Shown here: in pieces, positions 21,589 through 31,148 of the stretch
How the letters are laid out: each line of letters starts with the position of its first letter
How positions within the stretch are numbered: the stretch's first letter is position 1
Assembly (NCBI GenBank): GCA_963924555.1
Contig: OZ004584.1
Span: 5,641,001 to 5,705,000 of the forward strand
DNA: 64,000 bases
Direction: 5' to 3'
From: Crambe crambe
Lineage: Eukaryota > Porifera > Demospongiae > Poecilosclerida > Crambeidae
Notes under the pieces: generated by a model
Databases searched by the model: none
What the model was told of the DNA's origin: nothing
The model's input: only the letters and a program-made list of their open reading frames with translations
Program-made: the position numbers and the translations under genes

Positions 21589-22427
21589 CATTGGTTTCAC
21601 TGATGAGACTGGTTGATCAGGTCCAGAGCCGCTAGAGTTGAGTCTGGATAGAACGTGCATGCTATTTTAGTACATCATTCACCATGCACACAATTATACC
21701 AGCTCCCACGTTGCGTAAAAAGCTGTGCCTGGGGACGAAACTAATCGCACCATTTTTATTGTATCCTGAACTTTTCTTCCCTCATTTTCTAACTGAAGGG
21801 GTCAGTGGAAGCCTATAATGATCAAATCATATAGAACTGACACACTGTTATAATGGCATGCTTCTGAGTAAAGATAATAATGGTGGAATGAAGTGTCACT
21901 GATAGCTACTGTAACACACCTGCACTTGGCTTCTAGCAGACTTATACGTATCATGCATGTAAATTGTGTGCACAATATGCTACATATTGCAAGCCACAGA
22001 AACCCTACCTCTTCATGAAAATATATGCATGACATGCCAGACAACTAAGTTATACAGTTAGCTAGCTAGCTTGAGGTTGCATCAAAAAATGTTTGGCTGA
22101 TGATATTCAATGATAATAAACATGAGGTTGTAGACCATCAAAGAGATATAATCATCCTAGCTGAATAACACCTACAGATGTTATGCCAGACTATTGGTCT
22201 ATAATTAATTAGGAATATGCCTACATTCATTTGAATGACAGATGTTATGATAAACAATAATAGCTAGTGCATTGTTGTTCCAGACACAATTTTATGTGCA
22301 GGGTGTCATTCATGATTCATGTGACAATAATTGTTTTCATGATTAATTTTTGATAGACATTATGCCAGACAATTAACTTATTCATGTGAGCTTATAGTAA
22401 TCATAGGCAAGCTTGTGTGGGGTGATC

Positions 22428-22875
22428 CTAGTTTGGGTGAGCAGACCTTTCGACCTTTGGGGGGTGGGGCAGGAGGAAAAGAAAGGTCTGGAGACTCTTG
22501 ACACTATTCCGTGTTCCGGAGGAATGTATATCACATGTAAAGAATGCATGTGCGCCTGCGTGCTCACACCCATGCACCATAAGGCATAGCTAGCTAGCTA
22601 TAATTATCTAGCTCGAGCTCGATCGATCGATGAGAGATAAGTGTGTCTGGTAGATTTACCCATAGCTAGCAAAAGAAGAAGACCGCTTACTAGCTTCACG
22701 CATGTACTGTGCTCGTACATGCGTGCTTATTATTATCTGGTCATGTGGCTACTCGAATCTGATTGGCCTATCAAAATTCCTGCAGAGAACACAAAACCAT
22801 GTCGAGTGTCTCCAGACCTTTCTTTTCCTCCCGCCCCACCCTCCAAAGGTCGAAAGGTCTACTCGCCCAGACTAG
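22428..22875. mobile_element. Foldback element with 7-bp target duplication GGTGATC
   Basis: Ends CTAGTTTGGG...CCCAGACTAG, with arms of about 75 bp including GAGCAGACCTTTCGACCTTTG and its near-complement. GGTGATC flanks both sides. The opposite arm of the inverted duplication near 33485-33500 continues through the corresponding position without it, giving an empty site. Confidence 0.88.
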
Positions 22876-23358
22876 GGTGATCCATGGCTATTCTATAATG
22901 AAGGAATGTGTATAACTATTGTGCTGAACTAACTTGTGCATCACTATCATGTAGTTATGGGTGGGCAATTTCGGTGATAAAATTAATGTCAGCTATAACT
23001 TACTGACCAACAAGATACTGTAATTGACAAGTTTATATATGTAGCTATATACATGCATGTATGCACACCTTTCGAAAAGAAAAAGTTACATTAACCGCTA
23101 AACTTTTGAACACATACAGTGATTGCTGCTGTGACAGTCATGTAATAGTTAGACACCTCGACCAATGGGATTTGTGGTATTTGGAAACCCTCAGGCCCTT
23201 GCTACGCTCAGGCTGTTATAGCCCAGGGCCCTGCTAATTAGTACCATAGATCCCTAGGTCTCAGTGTTTATTCTATACTTGATATAGTTATATCTTCCCA
23301 TAGGCAAAGTGTGAGATAACTGCTAGCCTGCTTGTAACCACCATTTATATGACTCTGT

Positions 23359-23659
23359 CAGATATTACCATATCTAGCAGTTCGTCCTTCAAACTTGTAT
23401 AATTCCATTGGCACAGATCCAGGGGAAAGGTTTCCACTTTGGCTACTATTCCAGCAGCACACGCTTGAAAGCTGCATGTGCCTACTGAGCATCCTCAGAT
23501 GTAAGCTGATGATTATATGTAAATCGAGCCATGTGTGCAGCACATGCTCAGTAGGCACAACTTTCAAGCGTGCACGCTGCTGGAATAGTTGAAACCTTCA
23601 TACCACCCTGGATCTGCACCAATGGACTTACACAAGTTCGAAGGAAGAGATATCTGAAG
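23359..23659. mobile_element. Foldback element, about 300 bp
   Basis: Imperfect arms: GTCCTTCAAACTTGTATAATTCC... against ...ACAAGTTCGAAGGAAGAG, plus an inner pair (TTCCAGCAGC...GCTTGAAAG with CTTTCAAGCGTG..GCTGCTGGAA). No coding potential. Confidence 0.8.
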
Positions 23660-23850
23660 GCCATGCACACATATATGTGTGCCCAGCATTGATGCCGTAA
23701 TAAATGTTCTGCGCATGTGCCTGTGGGTTAATCGTCAGGAGATTAATGCATGTTTAACTAATGAAATTGCACAACTGACGCACACCAATAAAATTAGTAT
23801 AAACCACGAAAAGGTGCATGTATAGCATGTATACATATAGCTACATGTAG

Positions 23851-24954
23851 TTAACTGTTATCCTTCTCCCTCTGCTTTTCTTTATGTACAGTGATTACTG
23901 CTGTTGTCGCTGTAGCTGCTCCCACACCAATCCCGCCCCCAATAAGAGCACCCAAAACTAGACCAACTCCAGCTGCCACACCAAAGCTTGGAATACCGAT
24001 AGCCAGAGCTCCTATGGTAGCACCTGTACCAGCTCCTGCAAGACCAGCTACTGTACTAGCACCTGCACCACCACTGAGTATCTTTATTTTGTGCTTCTGG
24101 AACCAGGTTCCATGTGGCATAATTAAAGCTTGTTCAGCAGCATCCATTTTAGGTTCCACATCACCCGTCACCTTGATGCGTTCATTATTCATCAAGAGGA
24201 GAGCCATTTGCCCATCATTAGAAAGTTTACCAAGGATAGTGAACCATAACTCACTCAACCATGATCTCTCATCATTAAAAAAAGATGGTTTACGAGAAAT
24301 TCCAGCTGTGACTATAGGAATTAGATCAGGATTCATGATAGCAGCTTCCTTGAGTGCGACTTCAACTTTTCCTTTCCAATGTGATAATTTTATTTTAAAG
24401 TTCTTCTTCACATCCTTTATTCCCTGCTGTTGAAGCGTCGAAATTATGGTATTTGCAAAAGTCAGAACTATGACGCAATGCTTCCATATGTCGGCATCCA
24501 AGGCTGATTTCAGTAGCTTCAGCAATTTTATGTCTTTATCCATCACAGCTCTAGGTGGCTCAACTGATATACAATATATAAGCACATCCACATCTTTGGA
24601 ATGCTCTTTTATTTTTCTAGTGTATTCATCTTCATCTTTATGAAAACCAGGAGTATCATATGCAATCACTTCAGCATTACAGTCTGAAACAATTTTTTCC
24701 TTCTTTCCAACCTCAACTGTCTCATCATTTAAAGTGTCTCCTTCCTTGAATAATTTTTCTCCAATTATACCATTCAGAATCGTGCTCTTGCCTTTACCTG
24801 TTAATCCACATGCCATGATGTGAACCTTCTTTTCCCCAGCTAAGGTAGCAAACACAATTTCTTTCTGTTCTTGAGAGATAACATTCTCTTCAGCTAAGTT
24901 TTCAATAATTTTGATGATCGATGGCGGTTGTTGCTGAGTAGCAGTCATACTCAT
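23851..24954 (-). CDS. AIG1/GIMAP-like GTPase with glycine-rich hydrophobic C-terminus
   Basis: A GTP-binding protein of the AIG1/GIMAP class, about 367 residues from this start. Numbered from here, the P-loop GLTGKGKST is at about 50-58, the G3 motif DTPG at 100-103, and LTFAN at about 164-168 stands where many AIG1 proteins have a TKxD-type G4. The last 80 residues are a glycine/alanine-rich hydrophobic stretch with GxxxG-like spacing (GGAGASTVAGLAGAGTGAT, LVLGALIGGGIGVG) and a basic end, a likely membrane insertion or oligomerisation segment. The frame is open upstream to an ATG at 25044. I prefer the start at 24954 because the extra 30 residues derive from AT-rich sequence and are not conserved in the paralogues. 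It is divergent from the gene at 25249 with under 300 bp between, so the two may share regulatory sequence. Vertebrate GIMAPs act in lymphocyte survival and vesicle traffic; the role here is unknown. Confidence 0.85.
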   Translation of the reverse strand: MSMTATQQQPPSIIKIIENLAEENVISQEQKEIVFATLAGEKKVHIMACGLTGKGKSTILNGIIGEKLFKEGDTLNDETVEVGKKEKIVSDCNAEVIAYDTPGFHKDEDEYTRKIKEHSKDVDVLIYCISVEPPRAVMDKDIKLLKLLKSALDADIWKHCVIVLTFANTIISTLQQQGIKDVKKNFKIKLSHWKGKVEVALKEAAIMNPDLIPIVTAGISRKPSFFNDERSWLSELWFTILGKLSNDGQMALLLMNNERIKVTGDVEPKMDAAEQALIMPHGTWFQKHKIKILSGGAGASTVAGLAGAGTGATIGALAIGIPSFGVAAGVGLVLGALIGGGIGVGAATATTAVITVHKEKQREKDNS

Positions 24955-25192
24955 GGTTAATAATAATAATAAATAATGAACACTATCCTTAATATAGGAA
25001 AGGAGTGGACTACATCCTACATATGCATATAGTATGGTGATCACACCACTTTTTTTATCACCCCATAGGATTAGCTAGTCTGATCATGCCACTTTTTATC
25101 ATCCCATAATTATGACAATGATACAATCAAGTCAATTGGGCACCATGCATAATGAAATTCATCATTTATCATGAATCAACAGCTAGCTATAG

Positions 25193-25205
25193 CTATATAT
25201 AAATA
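25193..25205 (+). promoter_or_regulatory. TATA-like box for the GIMAP-like gene at 25249
   Basis: CTATATATAAATA lies about 45-55 bp before the ATG, in the short divergent promoter region. Farther upstream, ATCACCCCATAGGATTA and GATCATGCCACTTTTTATCA also occur, as inverse complement, upstream of the paralogue at 32873. Confidence 0.4.
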
Positions 25206-25248
25206 ACATCATTCAATGAAAGCTGTAGGAAGATTGTGAAAACCTACG

Positions 25249-26931
25249 ATGGCTTATACAGACCAAGAAGTAACCCTCTTGATCAAAGAAATAGCTGAAT
25301 GGGAAATGAACAAGAGTCGTAAACATGTAAAAATAGCAATAGTTGGAAAGATAGGAGTTGGAAAATCTACTTTGGCTAGTTTTCTAACAAACTCTCAATC
25401 AACAGAAAGTAATGATATAGTTCCAACTACATCTTCCAGTGGAAAAATCATCAATACAGTGGGCCAAGATGAAATCATAGTGTGGGACACACCTGGTATC
25501 ATGTCAATTACTGATATCAGTAGTGCTAGTACACGATACATGAACGAGCTCAAGAAAACATGTATTGGCAAGGAAGATTGTGATGCGTTTCTATATGTAA
25601 TAGATATGAGAATAAAATGTTTCACAAAGGATGATGAAAATATTGAAATAATGAAAAGGCTCACTGAAGAGTTTGGCATGAAGATTTGGAAGAATGCTGT
25701 TATTGTCTTAACATTTGCCAATGCATACATCGAATCCATGAAAAAACCTGAAGATGATTTAAAGATACAGTATGATGAGAAACAAGAAGAGTTGGATGAT
25801 AAAATCCATCGCTTTCTCAGATATAGGGTTTTACCTGAAGAATTGGCCCAGAATGTCAAGATTGTACCTGTCGGCTTCAGAACTGAAAGTCATTTGAAAA
25901 CTGGACCAGAAGGAGCTTCATGGATGAATGAGTTGTGGTTTTCTATTCTGCATGCAGCTAAAATTGACACAAAACCAGTCATTATGAGAATTCTCATGAA
26001 CAGAATTTTCGATATGGACCCAAAACTTGGGGGTTATAACGGAGAAATGCTTATACATTTGATTCCTAAACTCCGATGCATATATCAACAAAAAGCAATA
26101 GTTGAAAGTGGTGAGAAATTTAGTCTTGCTTGGAGTTCTTTGTACCTTCAGAAGGTAATGTTGAAGAATATAGATGCTTTACAGCATCTAGAATCTCGTG
26201 ATGATTCACTTGCTTACTGGAAAAGCATCAGCTCCTCAGTTGACATTACTGTAGTGGGTCTATCAGGATCAGGTAAAACCTCCCTCGTGAATTCGCTATT
26301 TTATGGGAAAAAAATCCTCAATGAAAGAGAAAGGCCTGAAATATATCATGAAGTCATAAAGCATGAATATATCAAATGCCGTGTATGGGATACCACCAGT
26401 TTGCAGACAGACTTCAAAAATATAAAACCAATGATTGATTCCAAATCGTTAAAAACATTAGGTCTTTTTTTATTTTGTATTCGGATTAGAGAAGATCGAG
26501 ATGACGTCACACAAATCATTGAAAAAATAACTTGCGAACTTGGAAAGGAGGTGTGGCGTCATGCTGTTATTGTGCTCACTTTCGCCAACATTGAAGATTA
26601 TGAAGATAAAGTCGAACCGCAGATAAATCTCATCAGGAAACTATTAAAAGAAGCCATGCTTATGGAGCCCAAAAATGACTACAGTGAAAAGGTAAAAATT
26701 ATACCAGCTGGTTATCACAGGAATGACTCCATCCCCACAGGCTCCAAGCAAACATATTGGGCGGTTAAACTCTGGACAGAAATGATAGTTTCAGCAAGAG
26801 CTAACTTTAGACCAGCACTGTTGCAGATTTTTTTCCAGCGTTTCAATTCAAGTTCTGTTAAGCCAATGGTGGCATATTTTCAACGTCAATTCGTTAAACT
26901 ATTAAATATTACAAGTATTACACAGACTTGA
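25249..26931 (+). CDS. Two-domain AIG1/GIMAP-like GTPase, 560 aa
   Basis: An intact intronless gene with two AIG1-type G domains in one chain. Domain 1: P-loop GKIGVGKST at about 33-41, DTPG at 80-83, LTFAN at about 154-158. Domain 2: P-loop GLSGSGKTS at about 338-346, a degenerate G3 reading WDTTS instead of DTPG near 379-383, and LTFAN near 442-446. The altered G3 suggests domain 2 binds nucleotide with weak or no hydrolysis, or acts structurally. No membrane segment is seen. It pairs with the inverted paralogue at 31149-32873 and is divergent from the single-domain GIMAP gene. The start is supported by conservation of MA.T(D/E)QEVTL with the paralogue. Likely cytosolic; by analogy with GIMAPs it could scaffold on membranes, but this is inference. 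Confidence 0.88.
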   Translation: MAYTDQEVTLLIKEIAEWEMNKSRKHVKIAIVGKIGVGKSTLASFLTNSQSTESNDIVPTTSSSGKIINTVGQDEIIVWDTPGIMSITDISSASTRYMNELKKTCIGKEDCDAFLYVIDMRIKCFTKDDENIEIMKRLTEEFGMKIWKNAVIVLTFANAYIESMKKPEDDLKIQYDEKQEELDDKIHRFLRYRVLPEELAQNVKIVPVGFRTESHLKTGPEGASWMNELWFSILHAAKIDTKPVIMRILMNRIFDMDPKLGGYNGEMLIHLIPKLRCIYQQKAIVESGEKFSLAWSSLYLQKVMLKNIDALQHLESRDDSLAYWKSISSSVDITVVGLSGSGKTSLVNSLFYGKKILNERERPEIYHEVIKHEYIKCRVWDTTSLQTDFKNIKPMIDSKSLKTLGLFLFCIRIREDRDDVTQIIEKITCELGKEVWRHAVIVLTFANIEDYEDKVEPQINLIRKLLKEAMLMEPKNDYSEKVKIIPAGYHRNDSIPTGSKQTYWAVKLWTEMIVSARANFRPALLQIFFQRFNSSSVKPMVAYFQRQFVKLLNITSITQT

Positions 26932-28340
26932 TTTTTCTCTGTGTGTGTGTGTGTCCAGTGTTTAAAAGAAAATTAAAGTTGATATGACCTTGGTTCGTCT
27001 CCTTTCAATTCTTTATAATTTTTTAATGGGTAGCTAGCTATAGTTCATGATAGATAATAGCTAAGATGATAGAATTCAGTTCTTCCGGTCATCAGGGGAA
27101 AACCCAATCCAATCTTCACTAACCACAGGTTTAGGTCCCATTAATTTCCCGGCTAGCTATGGAAGGGTGCGACCACTCCCCATGGGAGCCCAGACATAAC
27201 ATAATCCTTTTCCTTGCTTTGGTGATTTCATTGTAGAACAGAAAGCATGTGACATATGACTATTAATTTTAGCTTTGTGGCTTTTGCTTGGTTGGTATGT
27301 TACCTTACTTCCACCCTAAGATTAGATATGCAAAAGAAGTTTATTATTGGAAGTATAGATTACCCTTAAGCCACCCAGATTATGTACCTTGGTCTTGTAG
27401 CCATTCTTCTTTAATTGTGGTTTGTGGTATTATTTTAAGCTCCCTAGCTAAGCTATTAGCAGTACAGCTGTGTGTTTGTGTGTGTGTGTGCGCGCGTGTG
27501 TGTGTGCTTTTGTCATTTTAAGTGTCGCTATTATAATAAATAGCTGTACAAGGATAATTTTGACCAATTAATTTTTTGCTGTGGCATCACATAATAATGC
27601 ATGTGTTTAGAGTAAACTGAGGGGAGAAAAACCCACTCAAAGCCACTTAGTGTGAACAAAGATGGCAAGAAAGTGATGAACAAAAAAGTGCAGATGAGAG
27701 AGCCATGACTATGACTTCAAATAGTGCAATTGACCAGGCAGCAAGAGAGTCAAGAACAGCAAAATACAGTCTCATAAAGCTAGGATAACCATTCAAAACA
27801 ACAATCAGAAAGCACTGAACAGCAAAAAAGGCATTTTCATGTTGATATTACAGCTTACTTTTAAACTATTAGCTAGCTACGTATAATTTTCATCTTCATT
27901 GTTGAACCAATAATGAAAATTTCCCAATTGTATACATGACTGTCACTGCATGTGTCCAAAAGCTTGGTGGATAAAGGGTAACTCAAATGAAAAAAAATCA
28001 TTCGGATCCTCATTTTGGATTGTTTGTATGTTACTGGGAAGAAATAATTATGAGAAGCATTGGTGGAAGTCTCACTGGGCAGCAGAAGTTGACCATTTTA
28101 TTTACATCCTGTTTAGGGTGGGGCTTACATGTGATGTCATAGTCATTGTACAATCCTCATTGAAAAGTATTTCACACGTGGTTCAGTGTATTCCCTCCAA
28201 AGTTAGCACAGGTTTAGAAGTGATACTTCAAAATGTAGAAACAAGCTCTCAGAGTTGATAGCCAGCTTAGCATGCTAGGTGGACTGGAATTCTTAGAGTG
28301 TACTGAGAATGTGTGAGCTATATACAGCACATACCTACTG

Positions 28341-28359
28341 CCCCCCCCCCCCCTCCCCC
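28341..28359. repeat. Poly-C tract
   Basis: A C13 run with one T interruption, then C5. Flanked by sequence resembling 2508-2690 (GATTCA...GGAAAGTTGAA.CAATTCATC), so it belongs to a dispersed element. Confidence 0.85.
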
Positions 28360-28588
28360 TTGATTCAGCCAGGAATTGTTGAGTCAACAATCTAACGATT
28401 CCTGGAAAGTTGAAGCAATTCATCGATCACAGAGGAAATATAGCTAATGCAAGTATTCATGTTCAGTTGCCATGAGCATTGCATCATCTGATACAGAGGC
28501 AATATGATCTGGTTGAAGGCATGAAATACTCTGCATACACATGACAAACAGTACATAAAAGACCCCTTGCCCCCTGCAGGGGTGGTTT

Positions 28589-28600
28589 GGGGGGGGGGGG
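28589..28600. repeat. Poly-G tract
   Basis: A run of 12 G just after CCCCTGCAGGGG. Probably length-variable. Confidence 0.9.
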
Positions 28601-30484
28601 TACTCGCATGTTATTAAGTGCATCTCGTTTATTCACTGTTAGGGGTAGTTTGCTTGCTGCTACCATTTGTTAACTTGTTAAAATATCTCTATTTCAACTT
28701 CTTATGCATTATTTACTGGTTTAGCAACTCGTTGCTAAGCTTCCCCACTTAAAAGTGTCTATTTCTGCATAGAACTGCCACTTTCTTCTTCATGTTACTC
28801 TAATTAATGCCACCCAAAATTAATTATATCTCACTGTTAGGTTAAGCAGTGGTTTGCTTCCTGCTTGTGGAGATATAAGTGTATATGCCTAATAATGTGT
28901 GAGTATGGTATCACATCAACCTTTGTGCTTTGTTATGTGGGTAGTCAGGTCCACAACTAACTAAACAGGTATGAATGAATCATTGTCGGTTGGCTATTGT
29001 TAGTCTACTTTTGAATAATGAATGACATAGCTAGCTAGTTATCACTGTATATAGCTAAAATTGTGATTCTTTGAGACAACGGTGCATGCACTGTAATTAC
29101 AGCATCTGTCATTTGAATGAATGTTGGTATATTCCTAATGATTTGGTTTGAATATTTGATTTGTCTGGCAAGCTCGTGATTGTCTGACATGATAATATCT
29201 GTCAAAGTCATGAATAATTTTATGGCCAGAGTGAACAGCCATAGCTATATCTTACCACTGACAAGTATAATAAGTGGCAGGCACGTAACTTATAATTATG
29301 TTTCCTTGTTGCCCGGAAACCCCCTTTTAGTTTGAGTGGGAGCTGCCAGGGCTATGCACTGGAGATCGATCAGAAGGGGCCAGGCTCCGCATTCTGCACA
29401 TGCGCAGTCCATGTGCAGCTGATCATAGCAAAATGAAACGTTTGGATTAGTCAACCCGCATTGCCAATATGCACTATGAAATACGCCAATACGCACTATG
29501 AAATTGTCTACGGAAAAATGTATTAGTGGGCATGGCCAACCCCAAGTAAAAAAATTATTGTATATGCAGTAGTGACAGTTGTAAAAGTTGTCACACCAAC
29601 AAATTTAACAATTTGGCAAGGGGGTAAATCATACACAAATAACACAAATTCTCACCAAAATATAGCTATAAAAATTTTTTTTTTCTACTGTCTTGGCATG
29701 TTTCTTTTATTACATGACTGGATCTAGGAAAAGGGACTTTATGGAGCAAAAAGAGTTATTACACTCATCTAGACGAATAAAAAAGAATTAAATTTATAAC
29801 TGCCATAGCTAGTTATGGTGGTTTGTAAATTTCACTTTAACTCCAATTCAATCATTAGGCATATACCCTTCAACTAGAAAACACAAGAAGGAAATTCAGT
29901 ACAGTGTACATGTTTTACTCAGTAGGTTGCTTTGAATACAATTAATAAATCATAGCCAGTATTTAAAATTTGATACTCTGTCAGCTAGCATTAAATTTTC
30001 ATGTAGCTAGTTCATGAAGTTAATAATTATAGCAGCTAAGAATTAATTTATCCTTAATTAAGTAACTTCAAAATAGAAAAATGCATCCGCTCTTACAGGC
30101 TTTACTCATCTCAGTACTTGCTACTATCATACTTATTAGAGCCAAAAATTATAGCTATGTCTATAGTTCTCTGACAAAACATAATATTCAGACAACATTT
30201 AGAGTTTAGAAAGCCTTCACTAAAGCTACAGCTCTATAGTCAGCCATGAAAGCTTCCATAGCTACTGTAATTGACGATGGCTTCGCCACAAGTTGACTAT
30301 AATAATTTTTTTTGTGAAAAACAAACATCAACCACTAAACTGGGGACGAGGCTACCCATGTACAGGTTGAAAAATTTTTGTAGAGTAAGATTTGTTATAT
30401 AGTGGGCTCTCCAATTATAGAACAATTTCAATGAGTCAGAGTCAGCTCATTTGCTGAATTTTTTTCCCCAATTTAGGGGTATAG

Positions 30485-30864
30485 TAGTCTCGCGTAGCCA
30501 GACCCAATTCTTTCTTTTTGTATTGGGCGGGAGAAAGAAAGGGTCTGGTTGACTGCCATAGAGCATTTTGTTCAAATTCTAGTGCACACTAATTGACCAC
30601 AGCAGTAAGGCGATAACCACCGTGGTTACTATGAATCTCATTAAAGTCTGAGCCCAGTTGAAATGGAATAACAGGAGACAGAGCTAGCTTGTAGTGATTG
30701 CAGCTTTGTTCAAACTGGGCTCAGAGATTCATAGTAACCACAGTAGTTATCATCTTACCGCTGTGGTCAATTAGCGTGCACTGGAAAATGCTCTATGGCA
30801 GTTGACCAGACCCTTTTTCTCCTACCTATAAAAAGAAAGAACTGGGTCTGGCTACACGAGACTA
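30485..30864. mobile_element. TAGTCTCGCG-ended foldback MITE, 380 bp
   Basis: Arms over 150 bp long run from TAGTCTCGCGTAGCCAGACC inward through GAGCATTTT, TTGACCACAGC and GGTTACTATGAATCTC, and return in inverse order to the end at 30864. This is the longest member of a family also seen at 39506-39584 and 53848-53893. Confidence 0.92.
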
Positions 30865-31148
30865 AGGGTACACTGCTGTCTTGAATCCTCATGCATAGTT
30901 TTAAGACTGAATTCTTACAATTGCACTATTATTCATCATGGCTCTCTCATCTGCACTTTATTTTTTTGTTCATCACTTTCTTGCCATCTTTGTACATAAC
31001 TAAGTGCCCTCAATTAACATTGTTATGGGATATCATAGCAAAAAAGATGCAAAAATAAGCTTGGTCAAATAGCAAGCATCCTATACATTTTAAATAAGAT
31101 CACTAATTTAAAAGGCAAACACACATAGCTACACAAAGAAGGAAAAAA

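Larger units (their letters stand above)
20600..27745 (+). repeat. Left arm of a large inverted duplication
   Basis: In order, blocks at 20600-20880, 21600-21790, 21800-22380, 22880-23030, 25050-25200, 25249-26931 and 27640-27740 match the reverse complement of blocks in 30925-39990. The order is the same reading inward. The arm carries later insertions (21439-21588, 22428-22875, 23359-23659) and the single-domain GIMAP gene, which is absent from the other arm. Confidence 0.75.
26932..30480. other. Centre of the inverted duplication, no gene recognised
   Basis: The arms extend to about 27745 and resume near 30925. Between them are a GT/GC-alternating stretch (27475-27506), poly-C and poly-G tracts (28341-28359; 28589-28600), a segment at 28605-28830 that repeats 21065-21260, and a segment near 28980-29160 resembling 35140-35310. 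Short ORFs lack support. Confidence 0.5.

Noticed and set aside
23891-24433. 180-codon plus-strand ORF
   Set aside because: It is the antisense of the conserved GIMAP-like gene. The proline/alanine-rich product mirrors the glycine-rich tail, and the GTPase motifs are on the other strand.
25395-25859. 154-codon minus-strand ORF
   Set aside because: Antisense of the first GTPase domain of the gene at 25249. A similar shadow occurs at the paralogue, as expected from shared sequence.
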